A DNA stretch of 64,000 bases, taken from contig CAWAVB010000001.1 in assembly GCA_963785415.1 (NCBI GenBank), forward strand, positions 1,488,001-1,552,000. Reading direction: 5' to 3'. The notes under the pieces are model-generated. The model did not search any database and was not told the origin of the DNA. It was given only the letters and a program-made list of their open reading frames with translations. Below, piece after piece: positions 9,111 through 17,716 of the stretch. The DNA comes from Bog-793 sp963785415 (GTDB taxonomy: Bacteria > Actinomycetota > Acidimicrobiia > Acidimicrobiales > Bog-793). A program made the translations under genes and the position numbers. Position 1 is the first letter of the stretch. Every line of letters begins with the position of its first letter.

Positions 9111-10343
9111 TCAGGCGTGCAGCGCTAGCACCGGAGTGCGGGCGGCGAACTGTCCGCCCCACTCGCGGATGTAGCTCAGCTGCTCGATGATCTCGTCCTT
9201 GAGGTTCCAAGGGAGGATCAGCACCACGTCGGGGCGGTCCTCGCGGATGGCCTCAGGAGACCGGATCGGGATATGGCTGCCGGGGAGGAGGTGGCCCTGC
9301 TTGTGGGGATTGAGATCGCAGGTGTACTCGAGGAAGTCGCTCCCCACGCCGCAGTAGTTGAGCATCGTGTTGCCCTTGGCGGGCGCGCCGTAGCCGACCA
9401 CACGCTTGCCGTCCTCCTTGAGGCCGATCAGGAACTGGAGGATCTGGCGCTTGTCCGCCTTCACGCGGACGCCATAGTTCGTATAGGTGTCAAGCCGTTC
9501 GTAGCCTGCTGCGCGTTCGCGCTCGCGCATCTCCTCGACGCGATCGGTATCGCTCTTGTTGGCATCGTCCTCATGGCAACCGTAGATGCGCAGCGACCCG
9601 CCGTGAGTGGGCAGCTCGTCGATGTCGAACAGACGCAGGCCTTGCGCGGCGAACACGCTTTCGACGGTGAGGAAGGAGAAGTAGGAGAAGTGCTCGTGGT
9701 AGATCGTGTCCCACTGGTTGTCCGCGATGAGCCGCATCAGATGCGGGAACTCCATGGTGATGACGCCACCCGGCTTGAGGAGGACTTTCAGCCCAGCCAC
9801 GAAGTCGTTGAGATCGGGCACATGGGCGAGCACGTTGTTCCCGAGAAGCAGGTCAGCCGGCGATTCTTCGACCAGCGTTGCCGCAAACTCGCGACCGAAG
9901 AATTCGACCAGAGTAGGAATGTCTCTCTCCAGCGCCACCTTGGCTACATTGGCCGCCGGCTCGATGCCCAGTACGGGGATCTTGTGCTCGTGGAAGTACT
10001 GCAGCAAGTAGCCGTCGTTGGAGGCGATCTCCACCACCCGACTGTCTTGGTCGAGTCCCAGGCGGTCGATCATCGTCTCCGCATATTGCCGGCAGTGCTC
10101 AAGCCAGCTGGTCGAGTACGACGAGAAGTAGGCGTAGTCCGAGAAGATCCGGTCGGGGGTCTCGAACTCCTGCAGCTGCACCAGAAAGCAGCTTTCGCAA
10201 ACCAGTGCGCGTAGCGGGTAGAAGGGCTCCATCGCGTTCGCGCGCTCGGGCGGCACGTAGGAGTTGGCTAGGGGTGACATGCCCAGATCCGCGAACACGG
10301 CTTCCAGCGGAGCTCCGCAGAACCTGCAGGGTGTGGCGGTCAT
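9111..10343 (-). CDS. Sugar C-methyltransferase (NovU/TylCIII/EvaC-like)
   Basis: 410 residues from an ATG at 10343, overlapping the rfbG stop (ATGA). There are three parts. An N-terminal zinc-binding region has CRFCG and CESC. A central SAM domain has RVVEIASNDGYLLQYF, and LLLGNNVLAHVPDLNDF at motif IV. A C-terminal domain has VVGYGAPAKGNTMLNY, then the CDLNPHKQG segment. This three-domain layout is diagnostic for C-methyltransferases acting on 4-keto-6-deoxy nucleotide sugars at C3 or C5. In this operon it should place a methyl branch on the CDP-4-keto-6-deoxyglucose made by RfbG. The methylated carbon cannot be read from sequence. Confidence 0.88.
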   Translation of the reverse strand: MTATPCRFCGAPLEAVFADLGMSPLANSYVPPERANAMEPFYPLRALVCESCFLVQLQEFETPDRIFSDYAYFSSYSTSWLEHCRQYAETMIDRLGLDQDSRVVEIASNDGYLLQYFHEHKIPVLGIEPAANVAKVALERDIPTLVEFFGREFAATLVEESPADLLLGNNVLAHVPDLNDFVAGLKVLLKPGGVITMEFPHLMRLIADNQWDTIYHEHFSYFSFLTVESVFAAQGLRLFDIDELPTHGGSLRIYGCHEDDANKSDTDRVEEMRERERAAGYERLDTYTNYGVRVKADKRQILQFLIGLKEDGKRVVGYGAPAKGNTMLNYCGVGSDFLEYTCDLNPHKQGHLLPGSHIPIRSPEAIREDRPDVVLILPWNLKDEIIEQLSYIREWGGQFAARTPVLALHA

Positions 10344-11443
10344 GTCGACGTCAAGGAGTATTGAAACGCGCGAATCTGGTCCACAGTTACGGCGCGCATG
10401 TCCTCGCCCATGCTCAGCGAGCGATACCAACCGATCGTCGAGTCCAGGCCCTCTGTCAGGTTCCATCGGGGTCGCCAGCCCAGACGCATTCTGGCGCGCG
10501 AGGAGTCGAGCTTGAGGTACGACGCCTCGTGTGGATGGGCACCAGCGTCCTGGACCCAGTCCAGCTTGTCAGGCCAGAGTTCCGTTAACCGCTCGACAAT
10601 TGCGCGAACCGGCCAAGCATCGTCGTCGGAGGGCCCAAAGTTCCAGCCGCCGGCAAACTTCTGGGAGTGCCAAAGTGCCTGTGCCAATACCAGGTAGCCA
10701 CTCAGGGGGTTGAGAACGTGCTGCCAGGGACGGACGGCGTCGGGATTGCGTATGAGAACCGGCTCGCCAGCCAGCGCGGCGCGCATGATGTCTGGCAGCA
10801 AACGGTCCACGGCCCAGTCGCCTCCGCCGATGACGTTTCCGGCGCGGACAGAGGCCAGCCGTGTGTCCTCGGGATCGGAGAAGAACGACCTGCGAAAGGC
10901 ATCGGTCACCAGCTCGGAGCAGCCCTTGGAGCTCGAGTACGGGTCATGGCCGCCCATCGGCTCGCACTCGCGGTAGCCCCACTCCCATTCACGGTTGTCG
11001 TAGCACTTGTCCGAGGTCACGTTGATCATTACACGCACCCCGCTAGCGCGTCGCACCGCTTCGAGCACGTTGACAGTGCCCATCACGTTGGTCTCGTACG
11101 TTTCGCGGGGCTCCTCGAAGGAGCGGCGCACCAGCGACTGAGCCGCCATGTGGATCACGATCTCGGGGCGAGCGGCGGCAAGCGCAGACGACAACGACTC
11201 GAAATCCCGAACATCGACGCGCAGGTCGTGGATGCCTTCGCCAACGCGCGCGGCTTCGTACAACGACGGAGTCGTGGGCACCGCGTCGGACAGGCCGGTG
11301 ACGACGGCGCCCAGCTCGCCGAGCCATAAGCTCAGCCAGGAGCCCTTGAAGCCGGTATGGCCGGTGACGAGCACTTGCCGGCCGCTCCAGAAGCCCTCGT
11401 CGAACCGACCCGAGAGAGCCTCACCGGCGACCGGCGAGCTCAC
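10340..11443 (-). CDS. rfbG: CDP-glucose 4,6-dehydratase
   Basis: 367 residues from a GTG at 11443 that overlaps the cytidylyltransferase stop (GTGA). It converts CDP-glucose to CDP-4-keto-6-deoxyglucose. Motifs are VLVTGHTGFKGSWLSLWL (NAD loop with the TGHTGFKG variant typical of RfbG), HMAAQSLVRRS, NVTSDKCYDN, and the catalytic PYSSSKGCSE (YxxxK). The later RAGNVIGGGDWAVDRL and RPWQHVLNPLSGYL are also RfbG-typical. Length matches the family. Identification is strong because RfbF is immediately upstream. Confidence 0.95.
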   Translation of the reverse strand: MSSPVAGEALSGRFDEGFWSGRQVLVTGHTGFKGSWLSLWLGELGAVVTGLSDAVPTTPSLYEAARVGEGIHDLRVDVRDFESLSSALAAARPEIVIHMAAQSLVRRSFEEPRETYETNVMGTVNVLEAVRRASGVRVMINVTSDKCYDNREWEWGYRECEPMGGHDPYSSSKGCSELVTDAFRRSFFSDPEDTRLASVRAGNVIGGGDWAVDRLLPDIMRAALAGEPVLIRNPDAVRPWQHVLNPLSGYLVLAQALWHSQKFAGGWNFGPSDDDAWPVRAIVERLTELWPDKLDWVQDAGAHPHEASYLKLDSSRARMRLGWRPRWNLTEGLDSTIGWYRSLSMGEDMRAVTVDQIRAFQYSLTST

Positions 11444-12210
11444 GCCCAAGTCTTCCAAGGGGCGCCGCCACTTTCCCACAGGTCCTCGAGGTGGAGTTGA
11501 TCGCGCAGGGTGTCCATCGCTTGCCAGAAGCCGCCGTGGCGGTAGCACGCCAATTGACCGTCGCGAGCCAGGCGGTGGACCGGCTCGTTCTCCCAGACTG
11601 TCGTGTCGTCGGTCAGGTACCGCTTGACCTGGGGGGACAGGACGAAAAAGCCACCGTTAATCCAGTTGCCGTCGCCGGGGGGCTTCTCGCGGAAGTCGAG
11701 GACCCGTTCGCCGTCGATCTGCAACGCTCCGAAACGGCCGGGCGGTTGCACCGCGGTGATTGTCGCCAGCCTCCCCTGATTGCGGTGGAAGGCGACCAGC
11801 GCCGTGATGTCTATGTCGGCCAAGCCGTCGCCGTAGGTGAAGCAGAAGTCCTCGTCGCCGAGGTAGCCGAGCACCCGCAGCAGGCGACCGCCGGTCATGG
11901 TCTGATCTCCTGTCTCGACCAGCGTCACCTTCCACGGCTCGGTGGTCGAGCGGTGCACCTCCATCGTCCCGCAGGCGACGTCGAACGAAACGTCGCACGT
12001 ATGCAGGTAGTAGTTGGCGAAGTACTCCTTGATCATGTAGCCCCTGTAGCCGAGACAGATCACGAACTCGTCGATCCCGTGCGACGAGAAGACCTTCATG
12101 ATGTGCCACAAGATCGGCTTGCCACCGATCTCGACGAGTGGCTTAGGCCGGACCGCGGTCTGCTCGCTGAGGCGCGAGCCCATGCCTCCCGCAAGGATCA
12201 CTGCCTTCAC
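11440..12210 (-). CDS. rfbF: Glucose-1-phosphate cytidylyltransferase
   Basis: Makes CDP-glucose from CTP and glucose-1-phosphate, the committed step of CDP-deoxysugar synthesis. I chose the GTG at 12210 because it yields the family N-terminus VKAVILAGGMGSRL and a normal 256-residue length; a TTG nine codons upstream is possible. The nucleotide loop is GGMGSRLSEQT, the sugar-binding region is VRPKPLVEIGGKPILWHIMK, and FTYGDGLADID holds the metal-binding Asp. The C-terminal GGFWQAMDTLRD is characteristic of RfbF. It heads the five-gene operon. Confidence 0.94.
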   Translation of the reverse strand: MKAVILAGGMGSRLSEQTAVRPKPLVEIGGKPILWHIMKVFSSHGIDEFVICLGYRGYMIKEYFANYYLHTCDVSFDVACGTMEVHRSTTEPWKVTLVETGDQTMTGGRLLRVLGYLGDEDFCFTYGDGLADIDITALVAFHRNQGRLATITAVQPPGRFGALQIDGERVLDFREKPPGDGNWINGGFFVLSPQVKRYLTDDTTVWENEPVHRLARDGQLACYRHGGFWQAMDTLRDQLHLEDLWESGGAPWKTWA

Positions 12211-12229
12211 GGGGCGAGAGCTTATAGGC

Positions 12230-12496
12230 TCAGCCAATAGGAGAAAAGCCTGGTAGTGGGTCAGTTTGATTCCGCGAGCAGCAGGCTAGTTTCACCTGAC
12301 TGTCTGCTCTAACTCCGAAAGGGGACGTCCCCCTGTTTGCTTCGACAACGCTCCACGTAATGAGGAGTGCCAGCTGAAAAGTGAGTAGGAGGAGCCCGGT
12401 CCGTCGGACCCTTTGGAAGATGGGATTGACGGGTGCGATGTCGGCGGGAGATGGCTCGGACAGTTCGAGGGAGGTGGCAGAAATAGGGTTTCTCAC
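12230..12496 (-). CDS. Possible small single-pass membrane protein
   Basis: An 88-codon frame between the GT-C-like gene and rfbF. Its one notable feature is a hydrophobic segment (TGLLLLTFQLALLITWSVV) after a basic stretch, as in a one-helix membrane protein. Against it: the GTG start sits directly on a GGAG with no spacer, the C-terminus is compositionally odd, and no family is recognised. The frame may be only rfbF leader DNA. Apart from this frame the 305-base gap holds nothing I can name. Confidence 0.25.
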   Translation of the reverse strand: MRNPISATSLELSEPSPADIAPVNPIFQRVRRTGLLLLTFQLALLITWSVVEANRGTSPFGVRADSQVKLACCSRNQTDPLPGFSPIG

Positions 12497-12542
12497 CTCC
12501 GGATGTCGTCGTCTAGGCGGGGGTTCAGGGAGTGTTCGGAAC

Positions 12543-14702
12543 TTATCGCGCGGCCGGTGAGGACCACTTGACTTCGACCGGGCCCGAGTAACCGTAGTTA
12601 TACGAGTTCTTCGGGTGGATCCAGCTCAGTAGGTAAACGGGCGGGCTAGATGTTCCCTCAGGCGCGAGGTCAAGCACACGGAAGGTCGCCGAGCCGTTTG
12701 AGGTTGTTCGCGCGAATACAACGTGTTTCGTGTTCGGAAAGCCGTTGATGGAAGCCTCGGCGTGCTGCGAACCGCTTTGCGACAGAACCACTTCCCACAT
12801 GGCCACGCGGATTCCCGAGGCACGAACAGGCACGCCAGACGCATTTTCGATCTGGGCGTGGAAGACGATCGACCGTCCTACGGGAACAGGGCCGTTCACC
12901 ACGTTCGGCGTCAGCACGACGTGGAAGTTCCGCGCCAGGTACACGGGGCTCGTTGAGAGGGCGTCTGGCGCCGCCGAGACGGCGGAGATGACGAATGGAG
13001 TATCGAGGCCCGGGTTCGTTTGGAGGTTGGGCGAACTGAGGATGTAGAGCGCGGAGTGACCGCCTCGCAGGGCGGCGGGACCGGAATCGATTGTCCAGTA
13101 TGAACTCAACTGACCTCCAGAATCGTCCGCGAAATACGGCCGAACAGGGGATCCCGTCAGATTGGTCGCTCGAACGACAGCCCTCCAGATGTCCTGGCGC
13201 TGGATCTCGACACTTATGGATTCGACCCGCAACACCAGCGGAGCCGATGCGGAAAGGGCCAGTCCGACGAAGGCGAGCGTGGGAGCGAAGACGGCGGCCG
13301 TCAGTCCGATCCGGAGGCTGGTGAGCCTTGACAATGACCACGCGATGGGTACTGGACGCGGGGCCGGTCCCGGCACGACGACCGCAGCGAGCCAAAGCGG
13401 TGCGACCTCAAGCCAGTACCCGTCCAACGGACGCGTGCTCACGAAGAACATCAGTCCCGCGAAGACGATCCCAGCCCGCCAGAGTCCCCGGAACCACACG
13501 ACGTAGGCGACGAGAAGGCCCGCGAGCAGAGCGAGCGCGGCGTCCGAGTACCAGCCGAGATTCCCGCCCCCGAGGTGGAGAAGAACCGTCAAGTCGACAA
13601 GACCCTCGCCGTAGGGGATGGCGTGCTGCGTGAACGGGGCGATCACGTCTCGCCACCAGGCGTCCGCGCTCCAAATGATGAAGGGCAGGTTCACGATCCC
13701 GAATGCAGCCAAGACGGCGAGAGCGAAGCGCAGCGCGACGCGCGCCGAGCCGGCGTTGCCGAGTCTGCGGGATCCGGCGCGCCAGATACCGAGTACGAGA
13801 AACAAGGCCATGAGCCAGACGATCTGCTCGACTGCGCACGCGAGTCCGAGGCAGACAGCCCGGGTCAGGTCACCTCGGGACAGTCGACCCGTGCGACCGA
13901 TCTCGGTCCAGTTCCAGATTGCAACAAGTGCAAACGGCAGGAACATCGGATAGAAGGAACCGGACACTTCGAAGCCGAAGAGCAGCGGGATCTCGAAGAC
14001 GGTGATCACCGCGAGCGCTCGGAGTCCCCGCGGCAACATCGAGTACAAGACGAAGGCGGCGACGCATTGGAAGAAGACCGCCGCGACCGAGACGGACTCG
14101 ACTCCATTTGTCAGCCAGTAGAAGGGCACATTGAGGAGCAACGGGAACGACGGGTAGTCATAGGCGCTGGAAATTGTTCCGTTCGTTAGCGCCGTGGGCG
14201 TTGGTGACACCCCGTATAGCTGGAGGCTCGGCGCCATCGAGTGGGTGAAGGGGTTGATGCCGCGGAGAAGCAGTCGCGTGCCGTACTGGACGAACGCGCC
14301 GTCATCCTCGCCAAACCCCTTGCGGGCGAGCAGCAACCCTGCTGCTTCGGTCGACGTGAGTGCAACTGCGACGACGAGCACCGCGAGCGTCACCCAATTC
14401 AGGGCACGCTTGGAACGGACCGTGCAGGCAGCAGTGGTGAGTCCGAGTGCAAACAGGAAGCCCAGGGGCGAGATCTCGGCTCGCCATGGAGCGCTCACTC
14501 CGACGCCGAAATTAGCCGATGCAAGGACGAGCAGGCCCAAGGCTGCGACGACGGTGAGCGCTCGTTGGACCGTTTCTGGCGAACCGATCGCGTCGTCTTT
14601 CAGGTGGCGTGGCAACCGACCGTGCTCTGCAAAGTCGCGACCTTCGTCGTCAGCTTCGCTGCCGCGCGTCGTGGCGAATCCGGATCCTTCTCCAGTAGCC
14701 AT
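12543..14702 (-). CDS. Large GT-C-like polytopic membrane protein with C-terminal soluble domain
   Basis: 719 residues. The first 55 or so are polar and cytoplasmic. Residues of about 45-480 contain roughly 11 hydrophobic helices. Between early helices lies an acidic loop, EDDGAFVQYGTRLLLRGINP, like the first extracytoplasmic loop of GT-C (GT87/GT39-like) transferases that use polyprenyl-phosphate sugars. From about residue 500 the protein is hydrophilic, rich in serine, valine and aromatic residues, and probably forms an extracytoplasmic beta-domain. A role in glycosylating a surface polymer outside the membrane fits the neighbouring sugar genes but is inference. Confidence 0.6.
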   Translation of the reverse strand: MATGEGSGFATTRGSEADDEGRDFAEHGRLPRHLKDDAIGSPETVQRALTVVAALGLLVLASANFGVGVSAPWRAEISPLGFLFALGLTTAACTVRSKRALNWVTLAVLVVAVALTSTEAAGLLLARKGFGEDDGAFVQYGTRLLLRGINPFTHSMAPSLQLYGVSPTPTALTNGTISSAYDYPSFPLLLNVPFYWLTNGVESVSVAAVFFQCVAAFVLYSMLPRGLRALAVITVFEIPLLFGFEVSGSFYPMFLPFALVAIWNWTEIGRTGRLSRGDLTRAVCLGLACAVEQIVWLMALFLVLGIWRAGSRRLGNAGSARVALRFALAVLAAFGIVNLPFIIWSADAWWRDVIAPFTQHAIPYGEGLVDLTVLLHLGGGNLGWYSDAALALLAGLLVAYVVWFRGLWRAGIVFAGLMFFVSTRPLDGYWLEVAPLWLAAVVVPGPAPRPVPIAWSLSRLTSLRIGLTAAVFAPTLAFVGLALSASAPLVLRVESISVEIQRQDIWRAVVRATNLTGSPVRPYFADDSGGQLSSYWTIDSGPAALRGGHSALYILSSPNLQTNPGLDTPFVISAVSAAPDALSTSPVYLARNFHVVLTPNVVNGPVPVGRSIVFHAQIENASGVPVRASGIRVAMWEVVLSQSGSQHAEASINGFPNTKHVVFARTTSNGSATFRVLDLAPEGTSSPPVYLLSWIHPKNSYNYGYSGPVEVKWSSPAAR

Positions 14703-15172
14703 CTTTCAAGACTCTCCGTCAGGACGACCCGTTCGCGGCGCGCTCCTCGTGGATGTCATCTTCCGCAGGATCGCCGAACGAACCGTTCGGGATCGACCGG
14801 CTGGAGCAGATGCGAGGATCTCGCTTCACTGATTCCGATCGCCGAGAGTAGTGCAAACAGCAACATGGGGCCGCTTGGCAGGCGGCCCCACGCCAGGTTG
14901 GGGAAGACATGGCGCTCGTCGTCGCTGATCACCGAGGAGTGTGAAGTTCGATCGTGTGGCTGAATGGCGAACCGAACGTTGAGTGGGGGTCCACCTCGCG
15001 AAAGTCGGGAACGTGCGACGCGATGGCGAGGCCGGCCGAAGCGAGACCACAGTGGTGTCTCGACGTGTCGAACACGTTGAGCTTGAGCTCTTGGAGGGGT
15101 TTTGTTGACGGCTCACCCGCCGACCTCATCGGAAGGCGCGCGACTCGCGCCCCCGGTGAGGCACCGACGTCA
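14703..15172. other. Gap between catalase and GT-C-like gene
   Basis: About 470 bases. Open frames here on both strands are short, or extend as antisense frames under the catalase, with no domain. The stretch contains a strong GC-rich hairpin (listed separately) and presumably the promoter of the GT-C-like gene. Nothing else was recognised. Confidence 0.5.
14867..14889 (-). terminator. GC-rich hairpin downstream of catalase
   Basis: Perfect 8-bp arms (GGGGCCGC and GCGGCCCC) around a 7-base loop. It lies downstream of the leftward catalase gene. Read on the minus strand it is followed by the moderately T-rich ATGTTGCTGTTTG. A transcription terminator is plausible, though the T-tract is weak. 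Confidence 0.5.
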
Positions 15173-16645
15173 CTAGCCAGTCTTGAGTGTCTTCTCCAAC
15201 TTGGCACCAAGGTCGGCGTCGACCTGCCGCCAGTAGGCGAGCACCCTGGGGATCATCGACTCGGACACGCCGCTTTTTACGTGCCCCGCGATGTTGCCGA
15301 CGAGGTGCTCACGGTCGGTCGGCGAAAGGACGGCGCGATAGAGCGATCCCGCTTGACCAAAGTCGTCGTCCTCCTTGTGGAGGTCATAGGCCGCACGGAT
15401 GATCTCGCCAGAGACGGTCCAACCTGCGGGGTCGCCAAAAAGTGCGGGGTCCGCCGCCGGTCCCCCAACCGAGTTCGGCGCGTACACGGGATCACCCGGG
15501 TTCTCGTACCGCATCGCCCCGTCCTTGTTGTACGAGTTGACGGGGGACTTGGGACGGTTGACCGGCAGCTGGAGGTAGTTCGTCCCGATCCGGTGGCGGT
15601 GCGTGTCCGGGTAGCTGAACATCCTCCCGAGCAGCATCTTGTCCGGGCTCGGCCCGACACCCGGGACCATGTTCGACGGCTCGAACGCCGCCTGCTCGAT
15701 CTGGGCGAAGTAGTCCTCGTGGTTCCGGTTGAGCGTCAGGCGTCCGATCTTGATCGCCGGGTAGTCCGAGTGCGGCCAGACCTTCGTGAGGTCGAAGGGG
15801 TTGAACCGGTAGTCGGCCGCGTCCTCGAAGTCCATGATCTGCATCTCGAGCGTCCAGCTCGGGTGCTCGCCACGCTCGATCGCGGTGTGGAGGTCGCGCA
15901 GGTGGTAGTCGGAATCCTCGGCGGCCATCGCCTTCGCCTCGGCGTCGGTGAAATTCTCGATCCCCTGGTCCGTCTTGAAGTGGTACTTGACCCAGAACTT
16001 CTCGCCGGCGGCGTTGACCCACATGAAGGTGTGACTGCCGTAGCCGTTCATGTGCCTCCAGGTCCGGGGTGTTCCCCGGTCGGTCATGAGGAACGTCACC
16101 TGGTGCGCGGACTCGGGCGAGAGCGTCCAGAAGTCCCACTGCATGTTGTTGTCGCGCAGATGGGTGTCGGCGCGGCGCTTCTGGGAGTGGATGAAATCGG
16201 AGAACTTGGATGGGTCGCGGATGAAGAAGATCGGCGTGTTGTTGCCCACGAGGTCGTAGTTGCCCTCGTCCGTGTAGAACTTGATCGCGAAGCCGCGGGG
16301 GTCCCGCACGGTGTCGGCGGACCCGAGCTCACCGGCGACCGTCGAGAACCGGATGAGCACGTCGGTCGTGACGTTCTTCTGGAAGACCTGGGCCCTCGTG
16401 TACTGGCTCACGTCCTCGAAGCATTCGAAGACGCCGAAGGCGCCGCCGCCCTTGGCGTGGACGACGCGTTCGGGCACGCGCTCCCGGTTGAACTGCGCCA
16501 TCTTCTGGATGACGTAGTGGTCGTGGAGCAGGATCGGCCCATCCGGGCCGACGGTGAGCGAATGCTCGTCGCTCGGCGCGGGGATCCCGGCGTCGGTCGT
16601 CGTCGGGCGGGGGGAGTTCTTCGGGTTGTCTGTTCTTCCTGGCAT
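15173..16645 (-). CDS. Monofunctional haem catalase
   Basis: 490 residues from an ATG at 16645 preceded by AGGTGACCGAG. It breaks down hydrogen peroxide in the cytoplasm. The catalytic histidine (H63) is in RVVHAKGGGAFGVFE, the distal-side asparagine region is NNTPIFFIRDPSKF, and the proximal haem tyrosine is in MFSYPDTHRHRIG. Length fits a small-subunit catalase with no C-terminal flavodoxin-like domain. The gene begins five bases after the FUR-family regulator, so the two should be one transcript and the regulator probably controls catalase, as in furA-katG-type pairs. Confidence 0.96.
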   Translation of the reverse strand: MPGRTDNPKNSPRPTTTDAGIPAPSDEHSLTVGPDGPILLHDHYVIQKMAQFNRERVPERVVHAKGGGAFGVFECFEDVSQYTRAQVFQKNVTTDVLIRFSTVAGELGSADTVRDPRGFAIKFYTDEGNYDLVGNNTPIFFIRDPSKFSDFIHSQKRRADTHLRDNNMQWDFWTLSPESAHQVTFLMTDRGTPRTWRHMNGYGSHTFMWVNAAGEKFWVKYHFKTDQGIENFTDAEAKAMAAEDSDYHLRDLHTAIERGEHPSWTLEMQIMDFEDAADYRFNPFDLTKVWPHSDYPAIKIGRLTLNRNHEDYFAQIEQAAFEPSNMVPGVGPSPDKMLLGRMFSYPDTHRHRIGTNYLQLPVNRPKSPVNSYNKDGAMRYENPGDPVYAPNSVGGPAADPALFGDPAGWTVSGEIIRAAYDLHKEDDDFGQAGSLYRAVLSPTDREHLVGNIAGHVKSGVSESMIPRVLAYWRQVDADLGAKLEKTLKTG

Positions 16646-16650
16646 CTCGG

Positions 16651-17145
16651 TCACCTCTTCTGATCTCGTTGCGGAGTGGGTTTGGCGGAGCGCTGCCGGG
16701 ACGGCTCTGGCGGGCGGGTGGCGGTCGCGGACTGGCAGCGCGGGCACAGGCCCCAGTAGGTCACCTCGGCCTCGTCGAGGATGAATCCGTGCAGTTCGGA
16801 GGGTTCCAGGCAGGGAGCCGAGCCGACGGCACAGTCGACGTCGGCGGTCGCGCCGCAGACCCGGCAGACGACGTGGTGGTGGTTGTCGCCGACGCGGGTC
16901 TCGTAGCGGGCGGGGCTTCCCGCGGGCTCGACACGGCGGACGAGATTGGCTGCCGCGAGCGAGCGCAGCGTGTCGTACACCGCTTGACGGGAGACGCTGC
17001 CGAGTTGGTTGTCGACGGCGCGGAAGATCGTCTCCACGTCGGCGTGGGGCCGGGCGCCGACCTGTTTGAGGACGGCGAGGCGCACTGCCGTCACGCGTCT
17101 TCCCGCGGATCGCAGGAGCTGGACGTCGTCCTGCATCGTCGTCAC
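16651..17145 (-). CDS. FUR-family peroxide/metal regulator paired with catalase
   Basis: 164 residues from a GTG at 17145 (AAGG eight bases upstream); an ATG lies three codons later. The winged helix is SVSRQAVYDTLRSLAAANLV. The metal site is NHHHVVCRVCG with a second CPRC near the C-terminus, giving two CxxC pairs for structural zinc. The DNA-binding half matches FUR proteins of the FurA/PerR/CatR group. Position immediately upstream of catalase, and an inverted repeat just before the gene, suggest an autoregulated repressor that senses peroxide or iron. Which signal it senses cannot be decided from sequence. Confidence 0.88.
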   Translation of the reverse strand: MTTMQDDVQLLRSAGRRVTAVRLAVLKQVGARPHADVETIFRAVDNQLGSVSRQAVYDTLRSLAAANLVRRVEPAGSPARYETRVGDNHHHVVCRVCGATADVDCAVGSAPCLEPSELHGFILDEAEVTYWGLCPRCQSATATRPPEPSRQRSAKPTPQRDQKR

Positions 17146-17188
17146 GATGGGGACCTTACGACGCGATCTGGAATGAGTCAAGAAACTG

Positions 17189-17211
17189 GAGTAGTTCCAA
17201 TAAGAACACTC
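17189..17211. promoter_or_regulatory. Candidate operator of the catalase FUR regulator
   Basis: An imperfect inverted repeat with arms GAGT-A-GTTC and GAACACTC around a short A/T-rich centre. It lies 44 bases upstream of the FUR start and 29 bases before the NUDIX start, so it could affect both divergent genes. FUR-family operators are AT-rich inverted repeats of about this size. Confidence 0.45.
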
Positions 17212-17240
17212 GCCGCTCACTGATCCGACATGATCTCGGC

Positions 17241-17681
17241 GTGGCGAAACGCAAGCCGCGGGTCGTGGCCCTGGCGCTGATCCGCCGACCGGGAACGAGG
17301 GTGATCCTGGTATCGAACAGCCGCGACGAGGTCGCCGGCGTCCGCTTCCAACGACCTTTCGGGGGCGGGGTCGAGTTCGGCGAACGTGGCGATGAGGCGT
17401 TGCGTCGGGAGCTCGCCGAGGAGCTCGGCGTCGAACTCGCCGAGGCGCGCCTCGTCGGCGCCGTCGAGAACCTATTCGTCTTCGAGGGGCAGCCCGGCCA
17501 CGAGATCCTGCTCCTGTACGAGACCGGGTTCGCCGACGCTTCGCTTTACGAAAAAGACCGCTTTGAAGGCGTCGAGGTCGAACCGAAGACAGGCGTGTGG
17601 CGCGACCTCGACAACCCGCAGAACGACGTTCCGCTCTATCCGCCCGGGCTTGCCACGTATTTCACGGCGGGGACCCGGTAG
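17241..17681 (+). CDS. NUDIX hydrolase
   Basis: 146 residues from a GTG. A complete Nudix box is present, reading GGGVEFGERGDEALRREL and continuing AEELGVEL, which fits GX5EX7REUXEEXGU. Such enzymes hydrolyse nucleoside diphosphates linked to another moiety, often damaged nucleotides. The short single-domain form gives no substrate. It is divergent from the FUR-catalase pair, so a link to oxidative damage is possible. It converges with the second FUR gene. Confidence 0.9.
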   Translation: MAKRKPRVVALALIRRPGTRVILVSNSRDEVAGVRFQRPFGGGVEFGERGDEALRRELAEELGVELAEARLVGAVENLFVFEGQPGHEILLLYETGFADASLYEKDRFEGVEVEPKTGVWRDLDNPQNDVPLYPPGLATYFTAGTR

Positions 17682-17716
17682 CCACCCGCCCGCAGCACCG
17701 CCGCGGGTCGTTCGGG

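Noticed and set aside
14954..16663. A 569-codon plus-strand open frame opposite the catalase
   Set aside because: It is antisense to an unmistakable catalase. Its translation is valine-, arginine- and glycine-rich with no domain, as happens when GC-rich genes lack stops in the opposite frame.
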